Positions 26,017 to 35,524 of a DNA stretch of 64,000 nucleotides are shown piece after piece. Under the pieces are notes generated by a model, which made no database searches, was not told the origin of the DNA, and saw only the letters and a list, made by a program, of their open reading frames with translations. The position numbers and the translations under genes are program-made. The stretch's first letter is position 1. The number at the start of each line of letters is the position of its first letter. The DNA comes from JBQLZO01 sp052168315 (lineage in GTDB: Bacteria > Planctomycetota > Phycisphaerae > Phycisphaerales > UBA1924), in the NCBI GenBank assembly GCA_052168315.1, contig JBQLZO010000062.1, positions 1-64,000 of the forward strand. The letters run 5' to 3'.

Positions 26017-27162
26017 ATGCGCAGACGCTGCCGAGACCATCGTCCCGACCGGATCGCCCGCGCGGGCGCCTTTGCGCTGGCGGCGCTGGCGGTGCCCCTC
26101 GCGGGCGAACGGGCCCGCGCCCAGCCGGAGGTGCCGATGGTGGCCATCTCCGAGATGACGCGGCTGGCCAACCACGAGCAGTCGCACCTGTGGGGCCTCG
26201 GGCTGGTGATCGGTCTCAACGGGACGGGTGATTCGGGTGAGGTGCCCCCGGTGGCGCGCCAGATCGCCGCGATGCTCGAGAAGGGCGGGAACCCGATCCC
26301 GGACCTGTCCGAGATCGCCGAGGCGTCGAACATCGCGCTGGTGCATGTCAGCGCGACGATCCCCGAGAACGGGGCCCGCGTGGGCGACACCTTCGATGTG
26401 CGAGTCTCCGCGTGGCACAACGCGGCATCGCTCCGCGGCGGCACGCTGTTCATGACACCGATGCTCGGGCCGACGCCGGGATCGGGCGTGTGGGGCGTGG
26501 CGCAGGGGGATGTGATCATCGAGGATGCGAGCCCCACCTCCGGGCGGGTCCGCGCCGGGATGCAGATGATCGGCGATGTGATCCCGCAGACGCTGGAGTC
26601 GGACGGGTCGTTCAGCCTGATCATCCGTCCGGAGTACGCCGGGTGGGGCACGGCCGAGGAGCTGGCGAACACGATCAACCAGGTGCGGATGGGCGCGGGC
26701 ACGATGGCGACGCGGATCGCGTTTGCGCTCGATCCGAGGACGGTGCATGTCTCGGTGCCCGAGACGGACCTGATGAACCCGGCGAACTTCATCTCCGAGG
26801 TGCTCTCAGTGCGGATCGATCCGCGCCTGCTGGACCAGCCGGCACGGGTGGTCATCAACGAGCGGCGCGGGACGATCATCGTTTCGGGGGATGTGACGAT
26901 CTCGCCGGCGGTGATCTCGCACGCGGGGATGACCATCACGACCGTCATCCCGGACCCGCCGGCGCCGACGCCCGAAGCGCCGCAGGTGTCGCGCGGCCCG
27001 TTCGGCGCGGTCGCGGCGCCGAGCAACCCGCGCTCGATGGCCAGGCTCGACGATCTGCTGCAGGCGCTGCAGAAGCTGGATGTGCCGGCCCCGGACCGGA
27101 TCGAGATCCTGATCCGCCTGCACAAGGCCGGGCTGCTGCACGGCGAGCTGATCCTCGAGTGA
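26017..27162 (+). CDS. flgI: Flagellar P-ring protein FlgI
   Basis: A 381-residue FlgI, which forms the P-ring around the rod in the periplasm. A signal peptide (AGAFALAALAVPLAGERARA) precedes the mature N-terminus. The family hallmark LWGLGLVIGLNGTGDSGE follows, then VHVSATIPENGARVGDTFDV and the C-terminal VVINERRGTIIVSGDVTISPA with DLLQALQKLDVPAPDRIEIL. Length matches FlgI. The ATG at 26017 is chosen for the signal peptide. It begins a same-strand cluster with the rod-binding protein, FlgN and FlgK. No flgH or flgA is seen upstream. Confidence 0.95.
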   Translation: MRRRCRDHRPDRIARAGAFALAALAVPLAGERARAQPEVPMVAISEMTRLANHEQSHLWGLGLVIGLNGTGDSGEVPPVARQIAAMLEKGGNPIPDLSEIAEASNIALVHVSATIPENGARVGDTFDVRVSAWHNAASLRGGTLFMTPMLGPTPGSGVWGVAQGDVIIEDASPTSGRVRAGMQMIGDVIPQTLESDGSFSLIIRPEYAGWGTAEELANTINQVRMGAGTMATRIAFALDPRTVHVSVPETDLMNPANFISEVLSVRIDPRLLDQPARVVINERRGTIIVSGDVTISPAVISHAGMTITTVIPDPPAPTPEAPQVSRGPFGAVAAPSNPRSMARLDDLLQALQKLDVPAPDRIEILIRLHKAGLLHGELILE

Positions 27163-27243
27163 CCGAGCACCCGTCCCTGCGGCCTCTTCGAATGCCGCCC
27201 GAGGGCGGCGCAGCACGACAACCCCCGCGCGGAGCGCACACGC

Positions 27244-27690
27244 ATGGACCTCTCACTCCCGAACGCACCGATCGCTCCGCCCAGGGGCGCTGCGCACGCG
27301 GCCACTCACCCTGGGGGGTCGACGCGGAGCGCTGCGGGTGATGGGCCTGAGGAGGCGGCGCGTTCGTTCATCGCGACGGCGCTGATCCAGCCGGTGCTGA
27401 AGCAGCTGCGCGCGACGAACAGCGCGGCGGAGCCGTTCGGCCCGGGCGCGTTCGAGAAGCAGTTCGCGCCGCTGATGGATCAGATGTGGGCCGAGCAACT
27501 GGTGCGGGCGAGCCATTGGCCGCTGGTCGACAGCGTGGCCCGGCGTTTGCGTGAAGCGAGCGGGGAGCCCGTCGATCGCGCGCTGCCGAGCAGCGCACCA
27601 TCCCCATCGCGGGATGCGGCGTCGAGTGCCGGGCGCTCGTCGCCCGAGGGGCTCCGCTCGCTGATCCATCGGCGCGGCTGGCTGGGCTGA
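27244..27690 (+). CDS. flgJ: Rod-binding protein (FlgJ N-terminal domain)
   Basis: A 148-residue protein corresponding to only the rod-binding N-terminal domain of FlgJ. The core ARSFIATALIQPVLKQLRAT ... FEKQFAPLMDQMWAEQLVRA resembles the FE-x-LF-x-x-x-LK-x-MR and M-x-DE-x-x-x-x-LA pattern. The muramidase domain present in enterobacterial FlgJ is absent, as in many phyla. N- and C-terminal 30-40 residues are Ala/Pro/Ser-rich and presumably disordered. It is 81 bp after flgI. Assignment rests on motif and on position between flgI and flgN. Confidence 0.75.
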   Translation: MDLSLPNAPIAPPRGAAHAATHPGGSTRSAAGDGPEEAARSFIATALIQPVLKQLRATNSAAEPFGPGAFEKQFAPLMDQMWAEQLVRASHWPLVDSVARRLREASGEPVDRALPSSAPSPSRDAASSAGRSSPEGLRSLIHRRGWLG

Positions 27691-27720
27691 TTCGCCCGGC
27701 GGGCGCTCCCAGACCATCGG

Positions 27721-28323
27721 ATGACCCGCATGCAGCACCATCGACCCAACGCCCAGAGACCCCGCATGGCCGCCACGAGCGCGAGCGCGCGCCCGTCCGC
27801 TCCGCCCCAGCCGATCGATGTCCCGGTCGAGACGGATGCCCTCGACGCCGCGCTGCGCGAGCTGATCGGGATCTACGAGCGGCTCCATGAGCTCGCGGTG
27901 CGCCGGCGCGATGCGATCGCGAAGGCCGAGGCGCGCTCGTTGGGCGCGATGATCGGCGAGGAGAACGCGCTGGTGCAGCGGATCGCGGAGATCGAGAAGC
28001 GCCGGATGGTCGCGGCCAGCCGACTGGGCGAGGCGCTGGGGCTGCCCGATCGATCGCAGGCGACGGTGCGTGCGATCGCCGAGCGGCTGGGCGGCGAGGG
28101 CGGGGCGAGGCTCGCGCGGGGCGCCGCCCGGCTGCGCGAGGTGGCCACCGGCGTGCAACGGCTCAACGAGATCGTGCGCACGGCCGCGGAGACGCTCTCG
28201 CAGCATGTCGAGGGGCTCGTGCGGGCGGTGCAGAACGAGCTGAGCAGCACGAAGACCTATGAGGCGCGCGGGCGGATGGCATCGCGGCGCAGCGCGCCGG
28301 CGGCGCTGGACCTGTGCCACTGA
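27721..28323 (+). CDS. flgN: FlgN-like flagellar export chaperone
   Basis: A 200-residue, mostly helical protein with the FlgN layout: a long helix LDAALRELIGIYERLHELAV RRRDAIAKA, then GEENALVQRIAEIEKRR, and a C-terminal segment with VQRLNEIVRTAAETL. FlgN is the cytosolic chaperone of the hook-filament junction proteins FlgK and FlgL, and this gene directly precedes flgK. The first 35 residues are Pro/Ala/Ser-rich, so a start at 27766 (MAATSAS) is also possible. Sequence similarity in the FlgN family is low, so position carries much of the weight. Confidence 0.78.
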   Translation: MTRMQHHRPNAQRPRMAATSASARPSAPPQPIDVPVETDALDAALRELIGIYERLHELAVRRRDAIAKAEARSLGAMIGEENALVQRIAEIEKRRMVAASRLGEALGLPDRSQATVRAIAERLGGEGGARLARGAARLREVATGVQRLNEIVRTAAETLSQHVEGLVRAVQNELSSTKTYEARGRMASRRSAPAALDLCH

Positions 28324-28416
28324 CCCCGCGTCTGTTCCCTGACCGCGCCGGAGGCGCGGGACCCGACCCGTACGGATGACGACGATGCGCACCACCACGA
28401 CGCCGGAGCCGCTGCC

Positions 28417-30150
28417 ATGGGCCTGACCGCCTCGCTGCTGATCGGACAGACCGCGCTCTCGGCCAGCCAGGTCGCGCTGCAGGTCGCGGGCAACAACATC
28501 GCCAACGCGGCGACCCCGGGGTACTCGCGCCAGCGGGTGGGGCTGAGCGCGATCTCCGGGCAGCGGGTGAACGCCAACTCGTTCGTCGGGCGGGGGGTGC
28601 AGCTCACCGAGATCAAGCGGATCGTCGATCCATCGCTGATCGCACGCGTCCGGGCCGCCTCTGCCACCCAGGCCGCGGCGGCGACCGATGCGAGCCTGCT
28701 CGCCGGCGTCGAGAGCATCACCAACGAGCTGACCGGATTCGATCTGTCCACCCAGCTCAACACCTTCTTCAACACCTTTTCGGAGCTGGCGAACACGCCG
28801 ACGCAGCCGGGGACCAAGGCGCTGGCGGTGGAGCAGGGCGTGGCGATGGCGCAGTTTCTCCGCGAGCTGCGCGGCGAGATGGTCCAACAACGGCAGCTCG
28901 TGGACAGCCAGCTGACGCAGCAGGTCGCCGCGGCCGATGCGCTGCTCTCGCAGGTCGCAGCGCTCAACGCGGCGATCATCGGGAGCGAGGGTGGCTCGTC
29001 GGGACAGAACGCGGGGCTCCGCGACCAGCGGGACGCCGTGCTGGATGAGCTGGCGCAGCTGATGGACATCACGGTCGTCGAGGAGTCGGCGGGCTCGGTG
29101 AATGTGCTGGTCGACTCGGTGCCGGTGGTGCTGGGTTCGGAATCGCGCGGGCTCAAACTGGTGATCGAGTCGGGCAATGGACAGCTCAACGCCAGCGTCG
29201 CGACGCGGGTGCCGCAGCAGGAGACGATCGATGCGCGGAGCGGCTCGATCGGCGCCCTGCTCGAGCAGCGCGAGACGGCCCTGATCGGCACCATCTCCAG
29301 CATCGACACGCTGACGGCGAACCTGATTTTCGAGGTCAACAAGGCGCACGCGCTGGGCTCGCCGGGGAAGGGACTGGCCTCGGTGCTCGGGACGGTGGCG
29401 GTGGGCGGCGATGACCCCACGCTCCCGCTCAACGACCCGGACAACGCCTCGATCGCCGGGCTCCCGTTCAAGCCGAAGAACGGATCTTTCGAGGTCACGA
29501 TCGTCGATGGCAACGGGAACACGCAGTCGCACACGATCTTCGTCGACCTGGACGGGATCAACGCGTCCGGCGAGGCTGGGTACGAGGACGATTCGACGCT
29601 CGAGTCCATCGTGGCCGAGCTGAACGCGATCCCGAACCTCAACGCGTCGATCACCGCCGAGGGCAAGCTCTCGATGACGACGGCGACGGGGTACATGGTC
29701 TCGTTCGCGAAGGACAGCTCGAACCTGATGGCCACGCTGGGCGTGAATTCGTACTTCACGGGCACGGACGCGACGAACATCGGCGTGCGGGCGGACCTGG
29801 CCGCGGATCCCTCGCTGCTCTCGGTGGGGTTCGAGGGCTCCAACGAGACGGCGCTGGCGCTGGCGAACCTTCGGGACAAGCCGCTGGGAACGCTGGGCGG
29901 GAACACGATGCTCGAGTCGTGGAACAGCACCTCGCAGGGCATCGCGGTGTCGGCGGCGTCGGCGAATGTGCGCCTGGAATCGCTGACGACGGTGCGCGGC
30001 TCGCTGGAGGCGCAGCGTCAGGCGATCTCCGGGGTATCGATGGATGAGGAGTCGATCGACCTGATCACTTATCAGAATCAGTACCAGGGGGCGGCGCGGT
30101 TCATTTCCGTGATCAATGAACTCACGGCCGCGCTGCTCACGCTTGTGTAA
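28417..30150 (+). CDS. flgK: Flagellar hook-associated protein FlgK
   Basis: A 577-residue FlgK, the first hook-filament junction protein. The rod/hook N-terminal motif ASQVALQVAGNNIANAATPG YSRQRV is near-perfect and includes the ANxANxxTxGY pattern. The D0/D1 C-terminal segment runs SMDEESIDLITYQNQYQGAA RFISVINEL. The middle holds variable surface domains. Exported through the flagellar type III apparatus without a signal peptide, as expected. Length is in the usual 450-650 range. It is the last gene of the cluster, followed by a strong hairpin. Confidence 0.96.
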   Translation: MGLTASLLIGQTALSASQVALQVAGNNIANAATPGYSRQRVGLSAISGQRVNANSFVGRGVQLTEIKRIVDPSLIARVRAASATQAAAATDASLLAGVESITNELTGFDLSTQLNTFFNTFSELANTPTQPGTKALAVEQGVAMAQFLRELRGEMVQQRQLVDSQLTQQVAAADALLSQVAALNAAIIGSEGGSSGQNAGLRDQRDAVLDELAQLMDITVVEESAGSVNVLVDSVPVVLGSESRGLKLVIESGNGQLNASVATRVPQQETIDARSGSIGALLEQRETALIGTISSIDTLTANLIFEVNKAHALGSPGKGLASVLGTVAVGGDDPTLPLNDPDNASIAGLPFKPKNGSFEVTIVDGNGNTQSHTIFVDLDGINASGEAGYEDDSTLESIVAELNAIPNLNASITAEGKLSMTTATGYMVSFAKDSSNLMATLGVNSYFTGTDATNIGVRADLAADPSLLSVGFEGSNETALALANLRDKPLGTLGGNTMLESWNSTSQGIAVSAASANVRLESLTTVRGSLEAQRQAISGVSMDEESIDLITYQNQYQGAARFISVINELTAALLTLV

Positions 30151-30293
30151 CAAGCATCTCGGACGCCCCGGAACGAACAAGGCCGATGCGCGGTCGGCGC
30201 GATGCGCCGACGGCTGCGTGAGCGCGCGAGAGTGGCGCGCCGGTTCCCGGTGCGCGGTTCGCGCGAGGACGTGTGTCTCTGGCGCGCAAAACG

Positions 30294-30323
30294 ACAGCGG
30301 GCGAGCCGAAGCTCGCCCGCTGT
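30294..30323. terminator. Perfect hairpin terminator
   Basis: ACAGCGGGCGAGC-CGAA-GCTCGCCCGCTGT is a perfect 13-bp stem with a tetraloop. It lies between the convergent flgK and PTPG-CTERM genes and probably ends transcripts from both sides. No long T-run is present. Confidence 0.7.
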
Positions 30324-30397
30324 GATCAGTCGTGTGATGGACCGGAGTCGGCCAGAGGCATCATCCGATCGGTCCGACCGTGGTGTCGGTCACGCGA

Positions 30398-31156
30398 TTA
30401 CGCGCGGCGACGACGGGTGGCGGCAGCGCCAGCCAGGCCGAAGAGGGCCAGGGCACCCGGGGTCGGGACGTTGGTCAGGTAGAGGTCGTGAACGACGACT
30501 TCCTGGCCGGTGGTGAGGGTGAGGGCCTGCGAGTTCGACTTGAAGAAGAGGGGGCCAGCGGCCGAGTCGCCACCAGCGCCGTCGAGCTCGAGGGAGATGT
30601 TGACGGCAACGTTGCCGTCGCTGATGCCGAAGCGGCCGAGGACCGCGCCGCCGGTGGCACCGTTGAACAGGGTCGAGCCAGCGCCGAGGGTGGTCAGGCG
30701 GCCGATGAACAGGTAGCCGCCGTTACCGAACGGGCCGTCCTTGATCACGGAGGTGCGGCCGGTGCCCGGGGTGGCGAAGCCGGAGTTGTACTGAGCGAGG
30801 GTGCCAGCGATCACGTTGGCAGCGCCCGAGCCGTCCTGGCCGGCGGCGGTGTAGCCGGGGGCCACGGAGGGGGAAGCCTGGCCGTTGGCCTCGAGGCCGT
30901 CGAGCGCCCAGTACGAGTCCCACTCGAGGTTGGCGTCAACGCCGAAGAACGCGGGGTTCGGGCCACCGTTCAGGTTGCCGAAGGCGTTGTTGTAAAAGCC
31001 GTTCTCGGTGTTGATGTCGTTGCCACCGACGACGCCCGGGGCGTCGGAGATGTCGATCGTGCCGAGCAGGTTGAAGGTACCGGCCGAAGCGGCGCCAGCA
31101 ACGGCGAGAACAGCAGCAACAGAAGCAATCTTGGTCATCATTTGAGAATTCTCCAT
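30398..31156 (-). CDS. Exported protein with PTPG-CTERM sorting signal
   Basis: A 252-residue exported protein. Signal peptide: MTKIASVAAVLAVAGAASAG. The mature part is Gly/Asn/Ala-rich and beta-like, without recognised enzyme motifs. The C-terminus is NVPTPGALALFGLAGAAATR followed by RRRA, the PTPG form of the PEP-CTERM anchor. The first ATG (31156) is preceded by AAGAGGTAGAG; an internal ATG at 31141 also fits. The upstream run of A/C-rich sequence and regular codon use suggest strong expression, but this is a guess. Function unknown; such proteins are usually surface-associated. Confidence 0.88.
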   Translation of the reverse strand: MENSQMMTKIASVAAVLAVAGAASAGTFNLLGTIDISDAPGVVGGNDINTENGFYNNAFGNLNGGPNPAFFGVDANLEWDSYWALDGLEANGQASPSVAPGYTAAGQDGSGAANVIAGTLAQYNSGFATPGTGRTSVIKDGPFGNGGYLFIGRLTTLGAGSTLFNGATGGAVLGRFGISDGNVAVNISLELDGAGGDSAAGPLFFKSNSQALTLTTGQEVVVHDLYLTNVPTPGALALFGLAGAAATRRRRA

Positions 31157-31684
31157 CTCTACCTCTTGGTCACTCCACGGGCGGACGAACCGATTCGCCC
31201 GCTCCTGTCACACATACCGCAAGAGACTACCCCAGACGACTCCCCCACACAAGCGACAATCCAGCATTTCAACAGCATTTTCTTCCCGCGCCAACGGAAC
31301 TTTGCGCACAATCTGCCGTCTCAGCCCCCATCGACCTCCCGAAGTGAGGAATTTCTCGGACACGCCTCCGGACCCCTCTTGTTCTCGGACGACGACCCCG
31401 CCCGCTTGGAGCCCTGAGATCCCCGGAATCCGGGTACTCAACGCCCCAGCGCCCTCTCCTGAGGGCTCCCGCGCTTTTCGATTGCCTTCCTGGAACCCTT
31501 CCATCACCCGATCATCCTCCACGGCGCCCCGCGCCATCGCGTCGGGCATCCCCCCCTCGTGTCAACCCACCCTCCGGCAACCGGGCCCACGGCCCGCGGC
31601 ACCGATCCATCACATCAGAATGATGCGTGGGCGCCCAACAGCGCGCCGCAGACACATGTATCTCTCAGCTCTTTGAAATGACAA
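31157..31684. other. Intergenic region, no gene seen
   Basis: About 530 bp between the minus-strand PTPG-CTERM gene and the terminator of the pseudopilin gene. It is less GC-rich near 31250-31300 (ATTTCAACAGCATTTTCTTC), a plausible promoter region for the gene at 30398-31156. A minus-strand frame at 31208-31549 has atypical composition and no family features. Confidence 0.4.
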
Positions 31685-31712
31685 CGCCGCCGCGTGCGGG
31701 CACGCGGCGGCG
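31685..31712 (-). terminator. Perfect hairpin terminator for the pseudopilin gene
   Basis: CGCCGCCGCGTGC and GCACGCGGCGGCG form a perfect 13-bp stem with a two-base loop. It lies 130 bp after the stop of the minus-strand pseudopilin gene and is followed on that strand by TTGTCATTTC. Confidence 0.7.
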
Positions 31713-31843
31713 AGTGGGGGTGCTTCGACTTTGTCGCTCGGGTCGAGGTTCCGGAAGCTGCTTCGCCAGGTCTTCGCGCGCGGGGCGCGGTGCCGGGCGG
31801 GCGTCATCCGGAGTCCACGACATCCGGAACCATCACCGATCGA

Positions 31844-32905
31844 TCAGTTGATGATGTCGCGGTTGTTGGTGACGCTGTACCCGATGTTCTGGGCCGCGGG
31901 ATCGATCCAGTTGCCGCCCAGCCAGCGTGAGCCGGTGGGGAACCAATAGGTCGGGTCCACGGCGTTGTCGCGCTCGAGGGTCTCGACATGCCCATCGAAG
32001 AACGCGGCGTTCATCTTTCCGCTGTGACGGAAGGCGAAGGGGATGTTCGCGCCATCGCTGGCGTTGCCGCTGCCCGGGCTGCCGTAGACATCCGAGAGGG
32101 CGCGCGTCGGCGAGTCGGAGAGGAACAGTCCGCCGTTGAACGGCTGGTCGGCCGGGCTGATGAAGATGTCCGCATCGAGCTGGATGCCGTTGGGGGTGAC
32201 CTGGCCGGTGCCGTCGGCGAAGGCGACCTTGCTGGCCTCCGGGCCGACGCGGTCGAGGCGCGGGAACCACCCGACGGGGAGATCGATGCCGCCGATCAGG
32301 TCATCGGGCACGCCGTAGGCGGTGACATCGCCCGACGAATCGAGCAGGGTGTCGCGCGAGAGCTGCCAGGCGAACGGCATGAGGTACGAGGGGGCCGGGT
32401 ATCCATCGCGCTCGGCGGCGATGTCGGCGACCTCGGCCGCATCCCACGCATCGGGCACGGCCGGGACGGCGCGCTGGCGCATCGCCGGGTCGCGGTAGTT
32501 CTCGAGCACGGCGTACAGGCGGTCCGGGCGGGTGGCCGGGAGGTCGCCATCGTTCACGATCGGCGAGATCCAGTCGTAGTTCTGGGTCGGACGCGTCGGG
32601 TCGCGGTTGAGCACGAGCCCTGCCTGCTGGTTGTTCTCATAGGTCTCGTGCCGGATGCCGGTGGTGTTGGTGCCGGGGATGTAGAAATCGTGGGTGCTGG
32701 CGTAGGTCTGCATGCCCAGGAGGAGCTGGCGCTGGGTGGCCGCGGCCTTGCTCTGCCAGGCCGAGGCGCGGGCGCTGCCGAGGGCCGGCAGGAGGATGCC
32801 GATCAGCAGGGCGATGATCGCCACGACGACGAGCAGCTCGATGAGCGTGAATCCACGCCACGCGGCGCGGTCGGGAACTGTGTTGGTGCACCCCTGTCGA
32901 GTCAT
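31844..32905 (-). CDS. Pseudopilin-like protein with H-X9-DG motif
   Basis: A 353-residue protein with a type IV pilin/type II secretion N-terminus: RGFTLIELLVVVAIIALLIG, with prepilin peptidase expected to cut after the Gly and methylate the Phe. The C-terminal region has HSGKMNAAFFDGHVE, the H-X9-DG motif of pseudopilins greatly expanded in planctomycetes. It ends with a WFPTGSRW segment also found in its neighbour at 33815-34894. The start at 32905 gives a 17-residue leader before the Gly. Role: probably a surface or periplasmic pseudopilus component; exact function unknown. Confidence 0.9.
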   Translation of the reverse strand: MTRQGCTNTVPDRAAWRGFTLIELLVVVAIIALLIGILLPALGSARASAWQSKAAATQRQLLLGMQTYASTHDFYIPGTNTTGIRHETYENNQQAGLVLNRDPTRPTQNYDWISPIVNDGDLPATRPDRLYAVLENYRDPAMRQRAVPAVPDAWDAAEVADIAAERDGYPAPSYLMPFAWQLSRDTLLDSSGDVTAYGVPDDLIGGIDLPVGWFPRLDRVGPEASKVAFADGTGQVTPNGIQLDADIFISPADQPFNGGLFLSDSPTRALSDVYGSPGSGNASDGANIPFAFRHSGKMNAAFFDGHVETLERDNAVDPTYWFPTGSRWLGGNWIDPAAQNIGYSVTNNRDIIN

Positions 32906-33701
32906 GATGGTCTGGTCCTTTCCGCGATCGGTCGATCGGATCGATTCGTTGGTCCGCCCCGTGGCACGCACGGCGTGCGCGGGTGTCCGGAGCGGGTCCG
33001 GCGTGGTGAGCGGGGTGAGCCCCGCTCGCCGAAGGGCGTTCCGAGCCCGGGCAGCGCCCGAACCTCGACCCATCCCTCGGCAATCCCCGATCCCGCCGAT
33101 GACCCGGCGAGCGGAGCTGGCACCCCATCCCCTGCTGAGGGCCTTCGGAAGGCCCTTCCGACGCGTCGGGCCCCGCAAAGCCCGAGAAGCGTGCCCCTGC
33201 GGGGCTCTGTGGTGCCCGTGCGGGGGCAGGCGGCTCTCCGATGTTGAGTCATCGGGAAGAATCGCCGGCGGACTCGCCCCGCCGCATTGAGCCGCTCCGT
33301 CCGGAGACGAATCCCGGTTCCGAAAATCCGGAAACTTGCGCTGATTCCGGGTGAAATTTAGGGGTAAACACCCGGGATTTGACAGGCGAAGCGGATCGAG
33401 ACACGCACACAGATACCGACGGGCCACGGACTTGTGGCCACGATCACCGGGACAGGGTACATCAAGATCGCGTAAAGGCAAGCCGGGCCCCTCCCGCCCC
33501 CGGGGATGGGGGATGGCCCTTGTGCGCGGCCCGGGTGGCGCGAACGAGCGCCCTGCGTGTCGGGCGTGGGCGCGCGAGCGCGGCGGCGCCCTCACGATAA
33601 GGAAGGGCGCGCGGGCGATGGTCCATTGATGATGTTGGTGAGGGTGTGGATGGCGCGTGGCTCGCGCCGCGTGCGGGCATCGCGATCGCGCGCCACGAAC
33701 G
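32906..33701. other. Intergenic region, no gene; possible long leader
   Basis: About 800 bp upstream of the pseudopilin without a convincing gene on either strand. It contains an imperfectly AT-rich hairpin at 33347-33375 (CCGGGTG / CACCCGG around a 15-base loop), followed towards the pseudopilin by several GC-rich palindromes around 33130-33230. The pseudopilin promoter may lie near the AT-rich block at about 33340-33380, giving a leader of over 400 bases, but no -10/-35 pair is certain. Confidence 0.4.
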
Positions 33702-33752
33702 ACAGCCCGCGTGTCCCTCGGCGTGATCGACGACGGGGGGCACGCGGGCTGT
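33702..33752 (-). terminator. Hairpin terminator downstream of second pseudopilin
   Basis: ACAGCCCGCGTG (33702-33713) pairs with CACGCGGGCTGT (33741-33752), a 12-bp perfect stem with a 27-base loop. It lies 62 bp after the stop of the gene at 33815-34894. Confidence 0.6.
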
Positions 33753-33814
33753 GGAGGTTGTTGTCGTGGTCGCCCGGGTTTGGGGCTTTGGATCACATCG
33801 GGCGCTGGTGGGCG

Positions 33815-34894
33815 TCAGTTGATCAGCGGATTCGGGTTGCTGAGGTTCATGAAGTTTGCCGCGCCGGGGACGGCGTCGACGCCTGTCCACCGCGACCCTG
33901 TCGGGTACCACAGGTGCGGGTTGTGGGACTCGTCGATGGAGTAGGACTTCACGCTGCCGTCAAAGTGAGCCGCGCCCATCTTGCCGCGGTGGCGATACGA
34001 AAGCGTTGATCCGAGGCCCATGTTGGGTGCCTGTGAAATTCCCGGAAGCCCGTATGCCCGCGAGTCTCGGAAGATCGGCGATGAAGAGGTCCACGGACCG
34101 TATGTCGTGATGGAGAACGCCGCATCAAAGTCGATGACATCGCCGTCGTGGTACCGGAATCCATCCGCCAGCGCGATCTTGCTCGACGGCGTCCCGACCT
34201 GGGTGGTTCTCGGGATGTACTCGAGAGGCAGCGTGACCGGATTGGGGAACTGGAAGTAAAGCCCGCGCACGCCCTGTGTAAGCGGAGAGACCACCGGCCC
34301 GAAGGGAGGATTCGGACTATCGGGATCGATATCTCGGCCCCAGTGCTGCATCGCCGAGGGCATGAGGTAGCTCGTGCCGGGCCAGAGCTCAGCGCGTGCC
34401 ACAGCGAGATCACGCGCCTCATTCACACCCAGGCCGGTGCCGAAGACCTCGACGCGCTCGGTCATCGCCGGATCGCCGAATTCTTCCCAGATGTACCACA
34501 TCCGCTCTTCGCGATTGAGCGGCATGTTGTCACCGACGAGGGAAGGCGAAGCCCAGTCGTACGCGCTCGTCGGGCGCGATGGATCACGGCTGGCGCGCTC
34601 GTACTGGGACGTCGCGTACGCACCGCCGACAGAATTCAGGACTCTGCCGTGGATCCGAACGCCTGAGGTGCCGGCGCCGGGAATGAACTCGTCGAATTCA
34701 GTCGAGTAGAGGGTCATCGACTGGACCAGGTCGCGCTTGCGCGCGTTGGAGACGAGCTCCCACGCGGCGCCGCGGGCCGAGGCGAGCGCGGGGAGCAGCA
34801 CGCCGATGAGCAGGGCGATGATCGCGACCACGACGAGCAGCTCGATGAGCGTGAAGCCGCGTCGTGCTTTCCGGGTTCTGGTGTCAGTCGGCAT
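33815..34894 (-). CDS. Pseudopilin-like protein with H-X9-DG motif (paralogue)
   Basis: A 359-residue paralogue of the product at 31844-32905. The N-terminal RRGFTLIELLVVVAIIALLI GVLLPALASARGAAW is nearly the same, and HRGKMGAAHFDG keeps the H-X9-DG spacing. The C-terminus carries LWYPTGSRW. The middle differs considerably. The start at 34894 gives a 12-residue basic leader typical of prepilins; an ATG at 34927 is also in frame. It lies 123 bp downstream of a small membrane-anchored protein gene with which it is probably co-transcribed. Confidence 0.9.
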   Translation of the reverse strand: MPTDTRTRKARRGFTLIELLVVVAIIALLIGVLLPALASARGAAWELVSNARKRDLVQSMTLYSTEFDEFIPGAGTSGVRIHGRVLNSVGGAYATSQYERASRDPSRPTSAYDWASPSLVGDNMPLNREERMWYIWEEFGDPAMTERVEVFGTGLGVNEARDLAVARAELWPGTSYLMPSAMQHWGRDIDPDSPNPPFGPVVSPLTQGVRGLYFQFPNPVTLPLEYIPRTTQVGTPSSKIALADGFRYHDGDVIDFDAAFSITTYGPWTSSSPIFRDSRAYGLPGISQAPNMGLGSTLSYRHRGKMGAAHFDGSVKSYSIDESHNPHLWYPTGSRWTGVDAVPGAANFMNLSNPNPLIN

Positions 34895-35017
34895 TGCGGA
34901 GCTCCTGAACGATGGATGGGGTTCCATGTGGCGGGTGTTTCGCGGGAGGTGCGTCGATGCGTCCGTGCGGTGGTGCGAGGCGAGGGCTAAAGCCCGCGCC
35001 TTGGTGATTCTCGATGA

Positions 35018-35479
35018 TTATTGGCGGTCGCGAGGTCTGCTCTCTTCAGCACCGGATGAACCGGCGTTGGCGGGCGAATGGGCCGGCTCGATGTCCCGAG
35101 CCCAGCCGGGCACGAACTCATCCCGGACGGCCGGGCCGGGCTGCGCTGAGAAGTCGAGGTATTGCGAGACCTCATCCTTCGAGATGCCGTAGTACTCGAG
35201 CTGGCCGTCGAAGTCGGTGCGGAACCGGTTGTGGATCACCAGCCCGCCGTTCCCGGTGGCCTCGACCGGGAACTTGCGGCGTTCCTTGCCCGCCCGCCCG
35301 GCGTACTTCGTGTACGCATCGTGGGACATCGTCGTGACCTGCCCGTTGGTGAGGTCGATGATCATCGGGTCGAGAACCTTCTTCTCCGGACGCAGCGCGA
35401 AGAACAGCACCACGGCGGCGAGGATGAGGGCGACGATCGCGATGACTGGCTTGGCCTGGTGCGGGATCTTGCTGAGCAT
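35018..35479 (-). CDS. Membrane-anchored hypothetical protein
   Basis: A 153-residue protein with one N-terminal membrane helix (VIAIVALILAAVVLFFALRP, residues 12-31) and a soluble periplasmic part rich in charged residues. It has no recognised domain. LDPMIIDLTNGQVTTMSHDAY suggests a small folded domain after the helix, and the last 25 residues look disordered. It sits between a dockerin-tailed protein and the pseudopilin on the same strand (gaps of 45 and 123 bp), so a role in the same secretion/pilus context is plausible but unproven. I have seen similar small anchored proteins beside planctomycete pseudopilins. Confidence 0.75.
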   Translation of the reverse strand: MLSKIPHQAKPVIAIVALILAAVVLFFALRPEKKVLDPMIIDLTNGQVTTMSHDAYTKYAGRAGKERRKFPVEATGNGGLVIHNRFRTDFDGQLEYYGISKDEVSQYLDFSAQPGPAVRDEFVPGWARDIEPAHSPANAGSSGAEESRPRDRQ

Positions 35480-35524
35480 GGTGGGCGGGTCCTTTGGAAG
35501 GGCGGGGAGTGGGCGGCGCGGGGG

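Noticed and set aside
27253..30180. A 975-codon open frame on the minus strand across the flagellar cluster
   Set aside because: It is antisense to flgJ, flgN and flgK, which have clear families. The translation is Arg/His/Gln-rich without domains, a product of GC-biased codon positions.
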